Source: Metridium senile (taxonomy: Eukaryota; Cnidaria; Anthozoa; Actiniaria; Metridiidae). From it: a stretch of DNA of 64,000 nt. The translations under genes and the position numbers were made by a program. This document shows positions 21,150 through 34,700 of the stretch, in pieces. The stretch is from NCBI GenBank assembly GCA_949775045.1, contig OX459103.1:4480502-4544501 (forward strand), written 5' to 3'. The notes below the pieces were generated by a model. The model worked only from the letters and a program-made list of their open reading frames with translations. It had not been told where the DNA came from and searched no databases. Each line of letters opens with the position of its first letter. The stretch's first letter is position 1.

Positions 21150-24100
21150 CTTTTCCAAGATAAAGAGGGCTGTGTAGTTTGTGGAAAAAAATCGCAAAAA
21201 ACTCCATTTAGAAATGCAAATTCTTACTCGTCACATTTTCGTTCGTGTTTCAACTTAAACTATTTTGGTACTAGTGGAGGAATTATCTGTGAAACTTGCA
21301 GAAAAGCTGTCCTTGGACACAGAAAAACCGGCAAGGTTTTTTATCACGTAAGTGTTAAGTGTTTTTTTTAAAGATTTATACATACCTGAAATAAAACTGA
21401 TAATGCTATCAACGTTCTTCGTCTCTTGATTTCCGAACTTGCGAACAATGATAATAATAAAACATATATTTTGTTACATGTTGTTGTGTCTTTACATAAG
21501 TTTAAAGCCGTATTTGTTTACACAAAAGTTCGTAGGAAGGAATTTACAGAGACAGAAAGGCAGGGAGAGTAAACAGTGGAAGGGCTACAACGGAAAGGAA
21601 AAACAGCAAATTGACAGTCAACCTGCAGCAAGAGATGTGATTTTAATACCAAAAGAAGAGTATAAACTTATGGTGGATAGACTAAAATTTTTATCTGAAA
21701 GTGAGTATAGCAACGTTGCTGTTAAATCGCAAAATAAAATAAAGTTCAATACTAATAAATTGTAGCTTTTTAGGGACCAAAAGTTGCTATTACTCAACAA
21801 GGCAAACTAAAGTTTCATGCTCATGCTGTCTCCTAATATTCTTACTCTCTTTGTTTTGAAGTATTTTGGTTGAGTGATAGCAACTACTGGTTACAAAAAC
21901 AAATCAAAATGAAACATTAAATTAATTTTATACATTTTTATTTTCTGCATAGGATGTGATATAACTACTGAACTTGAAAAAGTCAAAACTGCAATACAGA
22001 ACAACATTAAATCAAAAAAACCACCAGTATATGATCCCACCAAATTTAAAGAGCTATGTACCGAGGCAGGTTCCCAAAAGATTTTCGACACCCTCTTGTC
22101 TTCTATAACTACTGCAAGACACTCAAAAGACAGAATCAGATTAAATGAGAAGAGGCTGGTTTCCTTTATTTATCAATTGTGCTACTCTTTAAGCCAGACT
22201 TGCAACTCATTTCAAATAGACCACTCTTTATTTCTAAGAAACAATCAAATAAACCAGGAGGGCCTTGAGACAGAACATATCATAGGAAGTACTTGTGCTA
22301 GGAGAACTATTAATATTATTGAAAATGAATTGTCATCAAAACACCAAAGTCATTTAGAAAATTTCTTCTCACAAGCAGTCAAAAACAAATGGTTATTGAT
22401 ACTAGTCATTGATGATTACACATCTATTCATACAAAGAAAAGGCCACAAGATAATGAATTGACAGACGCCAAGAACATGTGCACAATTGTAATTAAAGCA
22501 TTTAAAAACATTGAAGCTATACCAGTAAAAGAAGCCCACTTACTTCACGACCCAAATGGAATAGATGTAAATAACTGTGAGAAGCTAATAACGTCAGCTA
22601 CTGTGCTACATGATGTTAGTTTCAGTTATGCATATGTAATGCCAAACTGGCTAACTACTGCATTCTTTAATCCTGAACTAGAGAGAGAACGACTTAACAC
22701 ACATCAATACTGTGATAATGACAACGTCAGAAAAATGAGGAAGATGGAGGATTTACATTTAATTGATTTTGTAGAGTTAAGACTAAAATGTAAAAATGAC
22801 TTTGAAGCTGCATATGACATTGTTCTTGGATCTGGTTTAGCAGAATACATAAAAAAGTTTGTACTGATTCAACCTGGTGACTGGCCCTGTCAATTCTACT
22901 GTAGACAAATTATATATTCATCATTACAGAAACACATTCAAAACTACAAAATCACAAGTCCAGTACATGACCAATTCTCTAATGTTGATCACTCCTATTG
23001 CTTTACTGACACATCAGACTCTGTACCATCCAGTAATAATTCATCTTCTGTTCAGCCATCCATTCTTTCCATTGTCCCAACCATTGGCCCATTGCACATC
23101 TCCTTAAATTCAAGAGAACACATTGTTAGTGCCTATCATCCTTTTTTTAAAACAGTGTATGAGAAAATCTTTCCAAAAAGTAAACTTCCTGACACCCCAA
23201 AACCATGGAGAATAAGTTTGATGTTGGAAATTGTTTATGGTGCATGGACTTTAATAAGGACTTCCATTTTGAGAAAATTTTTAACATTCAAGGACCTGGA
23301 ATATGCAACCCTTTTCAACTTGCTTGACAACTACATACCTCTTGTACTTTCTGTTTACAGTATTACTTTCAAACTTAACAATTTTCATGAATACTTCAGA
23401 GCAATAATACGTATTTGGATAATGTTCACCTGTTTAAGACGACGGCATTACAACAAGGCTCCACTAGTTTGGCTCAACATGTGCTGTCACTGGGGACGCA
23501 ATTTTCCTGAAATGTACAATATTTTGCTTAACTATTTAACTATTACAGATGAATATCCAGTAGAGAATACTCATAGTATACTTCGTGCGCAAACTAAACC
23601 TTCTGACACAGCAGCTCAACTCACCAAAAAGGCAAAAACTATCTTTCAGTCAAAAGAAAAACAATGTAACTTTAGATCATACTTCACTTCTCCAAAAAAG
23701 TTTTCCTTCTCTCACAAACAACTAAAATACCTCAAAGTTAAATGTGCTGAAGTACTGTCCTCAATGTTTACTGCAATTTCACAGTCTCCAGGTAAAAGTT
23801 CCTTTCCCTCAAAAAACCAAGTAATTCTGCCAAATGTTTGCTCAAGCAGCCCTGTAAAATGTACAGTTTTGCCCATGGGATATCAGGGGGAGACTAGACC
23901 TAATGATAACAGTAGATGTGACTTACCAGCATGTAAAGTGACCAGTTACGATGAAGAATGGAAAATTTTAAATGGTTGTTTCCACTCATTCCATACAGTT
24001 TGTCTTGATGGCTCCAGTTGTTGTCCTTTGTGCAAGAGTTTTCTAAAAGAGAAAGTTCAAGAACTTGGTAAAATTGCTAAAAATGCAATTCTTAATCCAG

Positions 24101-25143
24101 CAAGTGATGTGGAGGACCAATTAGAAGATGACAATGAACCACCACCTTCAATTAATACAGTAGACCAAGATCAACTTGACCAAATTTCATCAAGGGAAAT
24201 GGAGGACCAGGAATTTACCAATTCCATAACACACATAAATACCACTATTGAAAGTCTTAACACTCCGCCTCAACCACAACATTTGTCACCAATCCCAATA
24301 CCAACACCTGTATCAAAACCACCACACTGCAAAAAATGCAATCACCCAATGCGAGGCCATAAAAGGGGATCAGACCACACACAAATAAAATGCAGATTTT
24401 GCCCAGGTGACATATGTGCTACAAATGCCTTTCCTTGTACTTGTACTTGGCATGTCAATCACCAGAACCATCCAAATACAAATCAACAGCAGACATCAAC
24501 AGTGCCACAGAGGCCAATCATTACCATATCAGAACATCATCATACAGAAGTAACAGAATGGATCTTACCAGCATATATTTGTCAAACAACTATAGGAGCA
24601 AGAAATGGCAGTAATTCTTGCACTGTAATAGCCCTACTTAGTGGTTTACATTATCTTAAAGGAATACTAGGACTACCAAAGCAACTGACTGATTTAAATA
24701 AAATAATACCTATTTACAGCAGACTAATTCAACATGGCAACAATATTTATGATTCTTTTAACATTCCTCCACAAACACCAAACCTAGAGCCTCGAGAAGT
24801 ACTACAACGAAATGACAGCAACTTGACTGAACTGACACTGACAGAAGATACAGGATTTTTTGATGTGCAACATTTGAAAGATTACCTACTTGCACTTCAA
24901 GCAAGACCTGGGAAACAAGCTGGAGTCTTAATTGTTCCCCCAGACAAGTCACTATTAATATGTCTTAGCCCTGGGATTGTAAGCATTTTTGACAGTCATG
25001 GACATGGTTCTTTGGGTGGACTTATAGCATCAAGTACAACAGGAAATTTGGATAAATTTGTAGCATTTATTGATAGAATGGTTATGGCAGAATGGAAGAC
25101 ATCCTTACGAGGAGCTAACCTGGCAGTTTTGGGGCTGAGATAA
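21150..25143 (+). CDS. Transposase-like / RING / cysteine-protease-like fusion protein
   Basis: Three exons join in frame: up to 21347 (donor CAC|GTAAGT), 21550-21700 (TTTACAG|AGACAG ... GAAA|GTGAGT) and 21953-25143 (GCATAG|GATGTG), with AATAAA at about 25186. The true 5' end is unclear; an acceptor near 21150 suggests an upstream exon. Exon 1 has a Cys4/His-Cys finger (CVVCGKK ... HFRSC ... CETC). Exon 3 (about 1063 codons) starts with a region containing IDDYTSIHTKKRP and, later, DEYPVENTHSILRA, acidic motifs that could be part of an RNase H-like nuclease; similar phrases recur in multi-copy cnidarian genes as I recall them. A RING-H2-like finger follows (CDLPACK ... CFHSFHTVC ... CCPLCK), then a second Cys/His module (HCKKCNHPMRGH ... 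CRFC), and finally GSNSCTVIALLSGL and FDSHGHGS, which look like the Cys and His motifs of a papain-fold deubiquitinase-like protease. Probably a transposon gene or one domesticated from it; domain calls are by eye. Confidence 0.65.
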
Positions 25144-25199
25144 ATGATAACTGAGAAACTTCATGTGACCTTTGACATTTAAGACAATAAAAAATACTC

Positions 25200-26630
25200 A
25201 TTGATCAATGATATGTCATATTTTCTTGAGTCTGATACCCTAGAATTAAATAAAATAGCCTTCAAAGAGAAATCCCATCACCCTCTCTTTTTATCAAAAT
25301 TTACTGTTGATACTAAAACCAGTAATTCTATATTTTCTTTTTTATGCAGTTCTTATACATTTCAAACGAAAGCTACATTATGGAGCTAGTCAGTCGTCAT
25401 TTCAGAGTAGGCAATCCAAGGCTGTTCAAACTTAAAAATGTAAATGCTGCTGAATTTTTGTGTTTAATCCACAATGATAATGCAAAAGTATGATATGTAA
25501 GCTTTCTTTCTGGATACTTTATAGCTTGGGTGAATTATAAAAATAAAAAGTTATTGACGTTTTTCTTGGGAGGCAAAGCGATCAATTTGATGGATTCATC
25601 GTAAACAAAATTACCAAACTCAATAGCAAGAAAGTAATCAAAATATGCATCGTTATCCCTAAAATACGCAATCAATATTAAAACTTAATTAATAACATAC
25701 CTTGTTATGAAAGAACAAAACGCAATGACCATGGAATTCTGAGAAACACGATATTTACAGATCATCATGAAATTGTAAAAATCCAAATATCGTCGATATG
25801 TGGTGTACAAAATCGGTAATTTTGTATTTACGCTGAAATTACTAGGAGAAATCTTTGGCTTCCTACAAATAAGAATGATATAAGGTAAAGTTAGACAAGA
25901 TTTCAGCTTGGGGGATTTATATCATTTTTGAGCAAATGGGTCTCAAAGATGATCAAAATTAGCTTAAAAACGTAATTTCTTGCATAAACAGAACTGTCAT
26001 CCACAGCTTTTACGCTATAATAAACTTTAATTATATGTCCAAATAAAAGTTTACGGCATAGAGACTTACCTACAAGTATTTTCCTTTTGACCAACGGCGT
26101 GAAGATAACAATAGACCCAAGTAAAGAAGTACATGTTTTGAGATTTTCCGAATTTACACGAACTTTGTGGGTTGATCTCTCTTAGAAAAAAATAGCAACG
26201 AGCTGAATGACAACAACAAATGAAAGCTCTGCAGGCATATAAACTGACTTTGTTGACAATTATTCCTAATAATCGAAATTAGTCCTTTGATGTTCTATAG
26301 AAACCTCACATTTGTTCTCGAAAGCATTCCAGAACCAATATGGCGGCGAATTGGCGCGAAAAGATCAAAAGCGGCGCGCATGCGCACTGCAAAATGCCCA
26401 TATGCTGTGATATACAAGTTACCTGACCCTGTGAGACCCTGTGACCATCCATCCCGCGGGATTGACCACAGGAACCCCACAATCTACAATCGCGCCACAG
26501 GAAACCCAAAGACTACAAGCGCGCGCCAAAAAAAGAAACCAAAAGAGTCGCGCGCATTTTTTCCATTGAATCTTTATTGAAAAATAAAAAATCCTCGAAA
26601 GGAGTAGTTGGGCTGCCTATGTATAAACCC
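25200..26630. other. Region downstream of fusion gene, ends unknown
   Basis: No exon seen. GC-rich pieces with TTGGCGCGAAAA and GCGCATGCGC occur at 26350-26390 and, similarly, near 21028-21090 on the other side of the fusion gene, which could be remnants of element ends, but I could not align them as inverted repeats. Confidence 0.35.
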
Positions 26631-26631
26631 A

Positions 26632-27733
26632 TCATTATACCAACAAGGGGCCGTTTTGTGTGCGCATGCGCCAGTTGTCTAAATTTCATGAGTGATTCAC
26701 TTCAAAGAGATAATTACGCCGACATGAGAGACAATTTCAACAATATTATTTGGATGTTTTCGACGCTTAAACGTTCTGTCATGGCTCAAGAATACTCATA
26801 AATGGTTCAACCTACAACAAGGAGAAACACCGGCGTTATTGGACCGATTGGGACTGTTTAAAATCTTATTCTAGAAATGTTGATATAAAGAACTTTGTGT
26901 TTACAATATGGAGGCTGCTGAGGTTTATAAACACAAATGCTATGTTAGTTTTGATGAGTGCTGGTTAAGATTTACTGCAGGCATTGAAGTAAATGATAAA
27001 TGTACATGTGTAGTAATATAATTAAGCAGCGTTTATGGACATCGCACTCGCAATGTTCGAACGACAATTTCTTGAAATGTATAATAATTACGCTTAACTA
27101 TTATTAGCTGTTATGTAAAATATTCGAAAATATTACTTTTCCGAAAAAATACCACTGTTCTAAGGTTATCAATATCAAGATTTAAGCCTTACAAATGTGT
27201 TCATAATGTTTTCTTGCCGATGAAAATTGGGGAATGATGTGAATTCTGCAAATTCTTATGTGATATTTGGCACTCACGGCATTTTTAGCATTTCTTTGCT
27301 TGGAGAATTCAACTTGTCTGAATTAATTTATCATATAGATATTTGCATAGTTCTATAGCTGTATCATTATTAACATTGAAATAAACTATTGCAATACGAT
27401 CGATTCACATTTTAGGACTTAATTGTTGACAAAGATGTGTACATATATTTTACTATATTATGACTGTACAAATTGGCTTCGTGTTAAAGATCTAGCCAAA
27501 ATACCACGGCGATTTTTATAAAATTTGAAAGAAAATGATGTGAACTTTTCTTATATCTAATTGATTTTGATAGAAAAATTGTCCCAATAAATAAAAATAG
27601 CAATTATGCTCACACTGGCCTCCAGAATCAAAGCCTCCGCAGCAACAACAATGTCGTTCCGAGAGCCCACGGTTGTTATAGCGTAGCAGTTGCGCGCATG
27701 CTCATGCAAAATGGCCCCTTGTTCATTATACCA
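26632..27733. mobile_element. 1.08-kb DNA transposon with perfect TSD
   Basis: TCATTATACCA occurs at 26632-26642 and again at 27723-27733, directly outside inverted ends ACAAGGGGCCGTTTTG and its near complement CAAAATGGCCCCTTGT. The inverted match continues into GCGCATGCGC. A short frame from 26908 (MEAAEVYKHKCYVSFDEC) has no recognised family. It is a non-autonomous element. An 8-base duplication (hAT or P-like) plus three matching bases by chance is one reading; a true 11-base duplication is another. Confidence 0.8.
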
Positions 27734-27852
27734 GTTGAAGGGTTATATCTAGATATAAACCCCGGTCTATATCTAGTTAGAAAATGATCACATCCCCACT
27801 CAGCCAATCAGATGACTGTATTATGGTGTTCTATATCCCATAGTATCTACAT

Positions 27853-27917
27853 ATAGTATTCCACTGGCGAGGCCTTTTGTTTTTTATTGTTTTGCCACCT
27901 CGCCAGTGAAATACTAT
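27853..27917. repeat. Short perfect hairpin
   Basis: ATAGTATTCCACTGGCGAGG pairs with CCTCGCCAGTGAAATACTAT across a 25-base T-rich loop. Probably a tiny MITE. Confidence 0.7.
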
Positions 27918-28037
27918 TAGAAGTTAACAATGCATTACAAGTACTGTCAGGTACTATATAGTAAGCCATTCTTCGTGGGTATGGTCATATTCTCAGGCAG
28001 TTAGATGATGAGCGCTCGTGTCCTATGGGACAATAGA

Positions 28038-29033
28038 GGCCTCGTCTACACAAATCCGATCCGGCTGAAACCGCATAGAAATATCTGCGTCCACACGAAT
28101 CCGCGTATCCGGAGGATTCAAGTAAAGGTATGCGGTTTCGGTGACCGGATTCACTGGATTCGTGTGGACGATAGGCCGATTCGCATCAAAAAGTATGCGG
28201 TTTCAAAAGTATCCGGATCCGTGTAGACGGGGTCTAACTAACTAGGAATTCACTGAGGCAATGACACAAAGAAATTTAAAGACGCGTCACTAAAGAATGT
28301 TGCAAGTTTTGTTTTGTTTTATTGTACTTCACAAAGAAGAAATCATTATCAATTCACGACTCATATGCAAGCAATTATTTGTGCTTACAACTCAGAATAT
28401 ACTCTATGAATATCTATGAGGGATACGATATTGTAATTTGCATAATAGGTGCATACACCTACTTGCAATAAGATTGTCATACAGAAATAGAACATTTGTC
28501 ATAAAGAAAATAGAACATTTGTGATTTAGTGCGAAAGAAATTAATTAAAAGACAAAAGAAGATCATTCGAGCTGAACTCTCTATTTTGTCTTTTAATTAA
28601 TTCCTTTCGCACTAAATCACAAATGTTCTATTTTCTTTGTGACAAATGTTCTATTTTGTATGACAACCTTACTGCAAGTAGGTGTACATCGAAAATTGTA
28701 TTGGGTATTATTATTAATATTAAAACAAAAGAAGTACAACAAAACAAAACTTGCAACATTCTTTAGTGACGCGTCTTTATATTTCTTTGTGTCATTGTGT
28801 TTTAATTGCCTCAGTGAATTCTTAGTTAATAACTTAGACCCCGTCTACACGGATCCGGATACTTCTGAAACCGCATACTTTTTGATGCGAATCGGCCTAT
28901 CGTCCACACGAATCCAGTGAATCCTGTCACCAAAACTGCATACTTTTACTTGAATCCTCCGGATACGCGGATTCGTGTGGACGCAAATATTTCTATGCGG
29001 TTTCAGCCGGATCGGATTCGTGTAGACGAGGCC
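28038..29033. mobile_element. 1-kb palindromic foldback element
   Basis: GGCCTCGTCTACAC at the left and GTGTAGACGAGGCC at the right bound a near-perfect palindrome. Each outer 195 bases is a complete copy of a MITE whose own ends are GGCCTCGTCTACAC and GACCCCGTCTACACGG. Inside are about 300 bases of inverted flank (GAACATTTGTGATTTAGTGC and complement) and a central hairpin at 28531-28605 (GCGAAAGAAATTAATTAAAA). The left half is itself inverted relative to 20548-20963. Confidence 0.85.
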
Positions 29034-29057
29034 TAAATAGTTGATAACTAAATATTA

Positions 29058-31649
29058 TTAAGAGTGACTGTCAGGAAGAACCAGACAAATTCGAAATATC
29101 GTGGCAAAAGTCGATTCATCGATTTTGTTCATATTTTGTAGTTCGATACCCTATCATGTTATAAGCACTCCTGTGAACTTAGTTTTTAAAAATTTGTTTT
29201 CGTTTGGGAGAAATTTGAATTATTATGCGAGAAGGTAAATATGCTAATTCGACGACTCTGAAATAGAGACCACTCGGCGATCTCGTGCACAAAATACAAA
29301 CAATATTTAACATTAAAAACCTAATAATCTTTAAATATGCTATCTCTATATGCCTCATAGCGTATTTCAGACTTGTAGCTTTAACGATGAATTTTTGGCA
29401 GAATTTTGTTCAGGATACAGTTTTCATGAGCTAAAAAATACCCTCAAAACAGCCGCGAATTAAACTATGTTCGATATAACGGAATAGTTTGATATTCACT
29501 GTGTGTGAAGTTAAGATAATTTCTTAAAACACTGCCGAAAAAAATTGCTAGGTTTTTATGTTTTGAAGTTGTTACAGTCGATCTAAGTTGCCTAAATTGG
29601 CTGTTTTTTTACGATCATTTTTGCATAATTAGCAACGATAATGAGCGTCAAAACAATAATACTATTTGCAACAATCTTGTATTAACCGTATTTAACATCA
29701 GCAATGAGTCAATTTGTATTCCTTATTGTAGTTAGAACAATATTTATTCCAACTCGATATAAATCATGCATGTATTTTCGGGGTTTTGATGGTTTTGTAG
29801 CTTTTTGTTTATACAAAAGCAAGGAGCATTGCGTGACAACTGGTAAGATAATTATCATTCTCACGTGTACAAGGTGCTTGGCAGCATTCTAATACCGGTA
29901 ATGTAATATTTTGATTTCGTATTCTACACATTTGCTATAGCTGCCATGATTATAAAGTGCTTACATCTACAAAGCATTCATGTATGTATAAAAGCAGCTC
30001 TAATAATTAGAAAAATGTTTGTTCAAATTTATACAAATGATTTTTGTGATCATAAATCAAAAGAACAGTAAATCTCCTATAGACCCTTTCATAAGTCCCT
30101 AAGTGTTGTGTTTTCCGCCGTTGACGTCCAATTTAATATTATTTTTGTTGAAATTTGTACAATATTCAAGAAATTGAGTTGTACCTCTAATAAACGGTCA
30201 CCCTAGGGACTTTTCAAAGTGGCCGCTCAATAGATGTTGGCCGATGAATAAAGGTTCGGCATAAATCTACATATAAAGGCGTGGAAATGGCAGGGTACGT
30301 TACTTATCGGTTATTTTAATAAATCTGTGTCTTCTAAATAAAAGAAAATACATTAATTTTGAGCATTGCTCTTTAGACTTTCTCAAAGTCCGGTTTTTTT
30401 CGTATTGGTTTCTCTCGTTTCTCTCTCGTTTCTCTAGTCGTTTAGCGACTCGTCAAAGTCGACTTGTAGCAAGTCTGCCAAATATTGCAATTAGAAACTG
30501 CATTATTTGTTTATATAAGCATCGCATTATTGCTAAAATAACGTACTACTCAAACCTGTGTTTCGTTTCTTACAAAAGATATAAAATAAAACATTTATAC
30601 TGGAGTTTTTATCAGAAATAAGATCGGTCATTATCTTGTAAATTTCATTTTGTAGACTTTAAAGATGGGATAATAGACAATCTGCTCTCAAAGAACAACT
30701 ACCGGTATATCTATCTTCTATCCAAAAAACACTACAGTTCTATTCTACTATATATTATATAAATTTGCTATATTGAAGGAATTGTGTTGTGAGTCTCATG
30801 CATTATATAATATTTTTTTATGACTTCTATCAGATTCATTTTAGTATTTCAAAGGGCAGTATCTAAAAGTCTTGCCATATCTATTTTTAGTAACACTCGC
30901 ACGAGGATATATCAAAACGATCCGGATCAAAACCCCGAAAATACATGCATCTGATTTATATCGAGTTGGAATAAATATTGCTCTAACTACAATAAGGAAT
31001 ACAAATTGACTCATTGCTGATGTTAAATACGGTTAATACAAGATTGTTGCAAATATGTTATTGTTTTGACGCTCATTATCGTTGCTAATTATGCAAAAAT
31101 GATCGTAAAAAACAGCCAATTTTGGCAACTTAGATCGACTGTAACAACTTCAAAACATAAAAACCTAGCAATTTTTTTCGGCAGTGTTTTAAGAAATTAT
31201 CTTAACTTCACACACAGTGAATATCAAACTATTCCGTTATATCGAACATGGTTTAATTCGCGGCTGTTTTGAGGGTATTTTTTAGCTCATGAAAACTGTA
31301 TCCTGAACAAAATTCTGCCAAAAATTCATCTTTAAAGCTACAAGTCTGAAATACGCTATGAGGCATATAGAGATAGCATATTTAAAGATAATTAGGTTTT
31401 TAAGGTTAAATATTGTTTGTATTTTGTGCACGAGATCGCCGAGTGGTCTCTATTTCAGAGTCGTCGAATTAGCATATTTACCTTCTCGCATAATAATTCA
31501 AATTTCTCCCAAACGAAAACAAATTTTTAAAAACTAAGTTCACAGGAGTTCTTACAACATGATAGGGTATCGAACTGCAAAATATGAACAAAATCGATGA
31601 ATCGACTTTTGCCACGATATGTCTGGTTCTTCCTGACAGTCACTCTTAA
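29058..31649. mobile_element. 2.6-kb TTAA foldback element with 720-base arms
   Basis: TTAA at 29058-29061 and 31646-31649 encloses ends GAGTGACTGTCAGGAAGAAC and the complement. Arms 29062-29790 and 30926-31645 match with few differences (for example ATGCATGTATTTTCGGGG near 29768 and its complement near 30935). The 1.1-kb centre is not repeated and has no evident ORF. TTAA duplication suggests a piggyBac or Kolobok non-autonomous element. It ends 72 bases before the start codon of the RCHY1-like gene, so it replaces or carries much of that gene's promoter region. Confidence 0.9.
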
Positions 31650-31721
31650 GCGCTAAATAGTTTTAAAAGAGTTGTTTCACGCTTGTGTGGCGTGCACTCA
31701 ATTTTATTTTTTTTATTTTTA

Positions 31722-34700
31722 ATGGCCGGGATGGAATGTTTTTCATTAGTTGACGAAAAGATGGCTAAAAAAGGAACAGAACTAAAAAGGAAACTAGAAG
31801 CAGAGGAAAAATTGATCAAAAAACGACCACAAAAGGCTTCGGAGCAAACTGGCACCACACCTCGACCAGCTTCCCTGCCAGTGAAGGAATCGGACGATGC
31901 GATTGTCTCGTGTGACCATGTCAAAAGAGGCTGTGATATTCTATTTACATGCTGTAATAAATACTACCAGTGCCGTCGTTGTCATAACAACTCGGACCTC
32001 TGCGAGATCAACGATATCAAAGCCACAGACGCAAAACACATTCGCTGCCGCACGTGCATGACGGTACAGGAAATCACGCCAACTACTACACACTGTAACC
32101 ACTGCAAGAAGAAGCTATCAGAATACTTCTGTGCTATTTGTAAGCATTATACAGACGATGTTAAGAAGCCATATCACTGCGACCCATGTGGGATATGTAG
32201 AATGCACAGAGATGACTCATTTCATTGTGATGGATGTAATACATGCTTATCCAAGGATCTACAGGGTGAACACAAGTGCAGACCTGATTCTGGTCACGAC
32301 GAATGCTGTATATGTCTTGAGGTAAGAGTTATTATTATTATTCAGGCGATATACTTCTTCGTTTCTGATTGGTCAAAATCCACTGTGGAAACATTGATGT
32401 CTTTTAATACACGGCCTCGTTGAATTAGTACGTGCTAAAAAATCAACCTAATGAAAATCACGCAGGCAAGAAAATCACGCCATGATAGAGGGCCGAACTT
32501 TTTTTGTTAAGGTGTAATCAGGGCCGTAGCACGGTGAGGGGCAGGGGGGCCCGTGACCTTCCCCCCAAAAAACATGACTCCCCCCCCCCCCCCAAATTAT
32601 TTTGAGGGTGCTACGGCCCTGCTATAATAGTCCCCTCGAATTACTAAATCGACCTTACTTTCACACAAAAACAAACAGAGTGGATCAGTGAATGCAGCAT
32701 AGTATATAGGGAACCTCCATTCACACGTCTTATCATTTACAAAGACTAGCTATAGACCTGAAAACATTGTTGTTCGTTCCATTTTTTCCAATAATAAATA
32801 GTAAAAAAAAATGAAGCGGGCGGGAATGATAAACATTTGTTTGTTTTTTTTACTTGGCCTAATATTACTAAAAACGTACAATTTCGACAAGTTATTGAAC
32901 ATAATGCTTACATATTCGCAAACTTAATAGACAAAATTGGGCTGCCTGTTGAATATTATGTAAACATGCATCTCGCAGCAGTTCACAGTACAGTCTGGTT
33001 GTATCGAGTTTTACTGCTGATTTTAACCTAGATTTTGAGTATTGTTTACATTTTCTGTTGAAAGCACTAAGAGTTTGGATGGTGTGGGTTTCAGAGGGTT
33101 GGCCATTCCATAGGGAAGGTGCTAAAAAGGAGAAGCGCAGTTTTCCAGCATAGTTTTGGCCTTTGGGATAGTAAGATTACATTTTGAGGCCTCCCTAGTG
33201 ATGTATTTATGTTTTGGGAGGCTTATTTTACTTGTTAAAGAATTTGGAGCAAGCCCTTTTCGCCTAAGTCTATCGCATGCAACCTGCTCACGCAATACAT
33301 ACAACTCAATCGTACAGTGTAAATCAAGCCCACAACTCGTCTACGACAGACGCATACAACACGAAAAAAGTCGTAGGATTTTGAAACATGTTTTAAAATG
33401 CTACGACAGTCGTAGCCGTCGTAGCCAAATAGAGCGGTTTTCGTATGAGTGGGAAACTGGCCGTAATGTTTACCGCACAGTTACGGTACTGTTACTGTAG
33501 AATTTTCGAATGTTTTTATAGAACTTACGGTATGGTTACGGCTACGGTACGGTACGGTCAGTTTCCCACTCGTACGAAAACCGCTCTATGGTAAAAAAAA
33601 AAGTGACGTATCATGTAACAAAACTTCTTTGTGGGGTACCGTGGATTTTTTTTTTTTTTTGGACAAAATGGCGGATGAAAACATGTACAAAGCTGGCGGC
33701 TCTGCTGATATTTCGACGAAAAAGAAAGGGAAAAGAGTCAGAAAATATCATTCTTTACTACTGAAAGAACAAAAAGACTTATTACCTAGTGGAGCAAGGA
33801 ACTGGTACTTTTCCAATGCTCATATAAATATTGTTTTAAGAAAGATGCAAGGCTGGCTTCACTCGAAATCGTACGAGACTTTTCCGTGTGTTGTGCGACA
33901 AGTTGTGCATGTGTAAATCAGCAGCAAGTCAAGTTGTACGCGATAGACTTAGGCGAAAATCGTACATTCTAAATCGACCTTTAGACATCGCTGCGCTCAT
34001 TCCGTACGGCATAACCTCGAGGCAAATATTTACCCGTCCGGCCCTTCCATATAATGATTACAAGCACATAATGATTATTACTTAGAGCTCTCCATTGCGC
34101 AGCTCACATCAAATATGCAAAGCTGATTTCTTAAATTTCTTTAAACGACTAACAATTTATCTTATTTACATCATCGATACATTAATTTCCTACAAACTCT
34201 TACCTTCACTCTAATATTATCAGATAACAGCTTTATAAATACAATGTTTGTCTTCACCAGGATGTATTCAGTGGCTGTCAGGTTCTCCCATGTTCACATA
34301 AAGTCCACAGCAAATGCCAGGTTGCTATGATAAAAAATAAAGTGTGAGTATTAAACTGTTTTGTTATTGTTCTCTTCATGCACCATCTTCACCACCACCA
34401 CTATCATCATCGCTATCTTCATCACCATCATTGCAACCATCCACATCATTACCATCATCATCATCATTACTACCATCATCATCATTACCACCACCACCAT
34501 TGCCATTTCTCCAATCCACATCATTATTACCACCATCCACATCTTTACTATCATCATCGTCACCATCATCATCATTATCATCGTCATCATTACCATCGTC
34601 ATCATTATCATCGTCATCATTACCATCGTCATCATTACCATCATCATTACCATCGTCATCATTACCATCGTCATCACTACCATCGTCATCATTATCATCG

